This document shows, piece after piece, positions 61,441 to 64,000 of a stretch of 64,000 nt of DNA (the first letter of the stretch is position 1; each line of letters opens with the position of its first letter). The stretch covers positions 14,361,606 to 14,425,605 of the forward strand of contig NW_024037064.1 of the NCBI RefSeq assembly GCF_015706575.1, in the 5' to 3' direction. The stretch comes from Patiria miniata. Its lineage: Eukaryota > Echinodermata > Asteroidea > Valvatida > Asterinidae. The position numbers and the translations under genes were made by a program. Below the pieces are notes generated by a model, which saw only the letters and a list, made by a program, of their open reading frames with translations, ran no database searches and was not told the origin of the DNA.

Positions 61441-63238
61441 TCCAGGTTGACAATAGCTCTGCTATAAAACATTTACAGGACGTCCACAATGTACATGTAC
61501 ATGTTTCCTCTACTGCGTGCACAGATGACTTTGCGTGCGCCCCATACGCGTTGGCACTGTGCAAGCGATCTACTGCCCTCTACTGTTGACAGTTTTTGTG
61601 TACGGCCGGCCCTGTTGACAATTTTTGTGTTCGGCCCATAATGGTGATCTGCTGCCCTCTATATAGTGCCCAACAGTATAACTTATACAATGTAGAGACG
61701 CTACCGCTGTCATTTATTACTGCTCTCTACCATATGTATTACAATTTACAGCAATATTTCTTTTAAATTGAAAAACTACACCAAAGGCACTGATAGACTA
61801 GGAACTCCCTCCATTGTGTTATCGTGTATTTGCAAATGTTATCACAGGTGTTTAAACAAGGTTCCTTTTGTTCCCCTAAGCCTATTCTTATTTTGCTGAA
61901 CATTGCGAAGATTAAGTGACTATAACATAGTGAATAAATGATACTTATTTATCTGATTGTTCACAGCTGCATCTCAAAACAAAATTATCCACGTGTAACA
62001 CAGATTGTGATTCCAGTTGAAGTATTGGCATTTATTTTTCATAGTAGAGTCCAGAAATACAATCAATTGTGTTTTGCTAAATGATAAATGACTAAGTTAT
62101 GAGATAAGCCATAGAAATTGTAGTCACACAAATAGAAAAGCATCTTAAAATCAGCATATTTGTCATGGAAATTACAATCAGTTTTATTACAGATAGAAAC
62201 AAGCCCAGACATAGTTTCAACTTTGAGATACTCATATGCATGTACAATGTATTTGTGTAGGGTGCATGCATTGTGCTGCAGTAAAGCTGAAGTCCTCACG
62301 TTTCAATTCATGCATATGTGAAAGTTGCATATTACATGTACATAATTAATTGGTAGAGACTACAATAGAAAATTGTACTTGATATGTTTTTGTGTTATTT
62401 AAAAACAAATCTTTGTGAAAAATAAAAATGAACATTCAAGTCAATGTTTTCTCTTTAACAAAGTTATTATTTTGTACTGCCTACAAGTTTTGTAAGTCAC
62501 TGTGTATCAACCATAAAGTGAAAAGCTGAGTATTCAAAATGATTGTAGAAATAAATCCACAAACTATTTACATGACTTCACATTTTAATTTCATTTTCTG
62601 CTATGCCAAGACAGAAGGTTGACTTCACCAGTGTTTATAACAATGGTTTATGGCTAAGCATCAACACAAATTAAAATGAGTATATGTGATTCTAATTTGA
62701 ATAAAATAACCTCCAAGTACTGTATGCTTGATTCTCTTCCAAATCTTGTCGGGAAAGAAAACATTGCTTGTTTGACACTCAAACTGACACATTTCTGCTA
62801 ACTAATGCATGGCTATGCAGGCTGGCAAGTGCAATCTGTGATCTTGTACAACCAAAATTTTGCTTTTGAATAAGCATAATAGGTCTCTCTCAAAAATGGC
62901 CATCTCTGTTGGAGAACTGCATCTGCGTATTCCATGCACCCAAGCATGCTTTGCGCATTGTAGAAAATGTTTCAAACACAGCACGCCCACTTGTTGCTCA
63001 AAGTGTGTGCAAAAAATTTGACATAACCCATGGTCATGACGGAAAAATGCCGATGCATGTGGCTGGTCTGTAGGAAATGATGTCATTTGACACAGAGCTA
63101 CAAGATAGATCCTGGTCAAATCTTTGAAGTATAACTTGGAATCTTTATTTGTGTGACACTTGTGACATTTGTTCCTTAACCTATGCAATGTTGTTTATTA
63201 GATAAAATAAACCAAGTTGGTATTAGTTAGTAATCAGT
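61441..63238. other. Unannotated AT-rich region
   Basis: No recognisable gene. CTACTGCCCTCTA motifs occur near 61,570 and 61,650. A minus-strand frame at 62,802-63,188 has no family features. Confidence 0.4.
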
Positions 63239-63515
63239 ATTGGAACACAAAAACATCTTCATTACTCTCCAAGCAAACACCAATGTAGAACACAAAGAAC
63301 ATTGGGCATGGGACTGCTGGTGGATGACTACTTGTCATCCACAACACACTCGATGGCAGGTCATATTGCTATTGGAACACTAGAATTTGTTCATTACTCT
63401 TCAAGCAAACACCAAATGTAGAACACAAACAGCAATGGGCATGGCGTTGTTTACTTCTAGAGTTGTTGACAGATGATTGGAGGTCATCCACATCGCACCT
63501 GATGGCAGGTCATAA
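63239..63515. repeat. Tandem duplication of about 135 bp
   Basis: Two adjacent copies begin ATTGGAACAC and share CATTACTCT(C/T)CAAGCAAACACC, GGGCATGG and GATGGCAGGTCATA. They differ by several substitutions and by 10-15 bp of indels. Confidence 0.75.
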
Positions 63516-64000
63516 GAGCACATCAATGACTGCAATGGGATTTTACACTGAAAAAAAACATGAAAGAGAAGATTGCTATGAAAAAGAAATGTTGTGCATT
63601 TCATTTGGTGCGTAAGTTGGACGACAGTGTCATTAATTGACCTTACAAACTTTTGTTGGTAAACCAATATTCAGAGCAATATGTTGTAGTCCAGTCCATC
63701 ACAAATCCCTTCAAAAGTTTACTGACAACTTCTTTGCTAACTGCAGTCTATTCATCACATTGGGTTGCATCGAAGTGATGTGAATTCAAAATTGGGTTTA
63801 GCCGTTATCACCGACATATTTTTATGAATACATCTAAAAGTGTTTATGAAAATATATAAGTGAGGACAAAAATCCAATTATGTATGGTTACAAATGTAGT
63901 TACAAATCAAGGCAAAAGTCAGGGATGAACAATGATAAGTCACAGGCCACAATGAATTGCTGACAGCCCGCAGATGACAACACCCACCCTCAAGTGTTGG
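63516..64000. other. Unannotated right end of the window
   Basis: AT-rich sequence with no recognisable gene, RNA or repeat. Confidence 0.4.

Noticed and set aside
62802..63188. Minus-strand frame of 128 residues with many C and H
   Set aside because: Cys/His spacing fits no zinc-finger pattern and the frame is isolated in AT-rich DNA.

Overview
The window looks like repeat-rich, intron-bearing animal DNA, most likely from a marine invertebrate; I cannot name the species. Almost every recognisable protein belongs to a mobile element: a Polinton/Maverick, two Ty3/Gypsy elements, an ORF1-bearing LINE, a Ngaro-like tyrosine-recombinase retrotransposon, a Helentron-type Helitron and an RTE-like LINE. 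Between them lie tandem satellites, minisatellites, foldback elements and a Harbinger-like MITE. The only hint of a host gene is a short TATA/intron/exon structure at 2.74-3.30 kb.

Layout. 1-0.88 kb: 3' end of a Gypsy element (Pol C-terminus, polypurine tract, 199-bp LTR). 0.88-2.3 kb: two copies of a local duplication. 2.7-3.3 kb: candidate promoter plus two exons. 3.3-4.0 kb: an 82-bp tandem repeat, each unit with a perfect hairpin. 4.0-17.7 kb: Polinton with a TFIIB-like gene, capsid genes, packaging ATPase, integrase and protein-primed PolB. It has several disrupted frames, no recognisable protease, and its PolB end abuts a LINE fragment. 17.7-19.5 kb: that LINE (ORF1 plus the start of ORF2). 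19.5-26.3 kb: minus-strand Gypsy with PNMA-like Gag, internally deleted, frameshifted and split by a 1,028-bp Harbinger-like MITE. 26.9-31.4 kb: Ngaro-like element (Gag, RT-RNase H, tyrosine recombinase, SGNH hydrolase). 31.8-34.5 kb: two minisatellites and a foldback element. 34.7-44.5 kb: minus-strand Helentron, once one frame of about 3,290 codons: PHD finger, herpes-tegument-like cysteine protease, OTU protease, 18-residue repeats, HUH Rep, PIF1 helicase, EEP endonuclease. 48.0-61.4 kb: array of about 2.41-kb units packed with paired TGACGTCA sites at a fixed 11-bp pitch, interrupted by a 4.27-kb insertion holding an RTE-like LINE. 61.4-64 kb: unannotated DNA with one short duplication.

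How the parts relate. In the Polinton the integrase and PolB would copy and insert the element, the ATPase and capsid genes point to virion packaging, and the TFIIB-like gene plus shared AT-rich start motifs and hairpins between convergent genes suggest partly self-directed transcription. Most elements here carry frameshifts, stops, deletions or nested insertions, so the window reads as a graveyard of transposons rather than a working operon-like system. The most unusual items are the Helentron with two different ubiquitin-protease-like folds, the CRE-like macrosatellite, and the Polinton's TFIIB-like gene with its six-copy AGAGGGCGN array.
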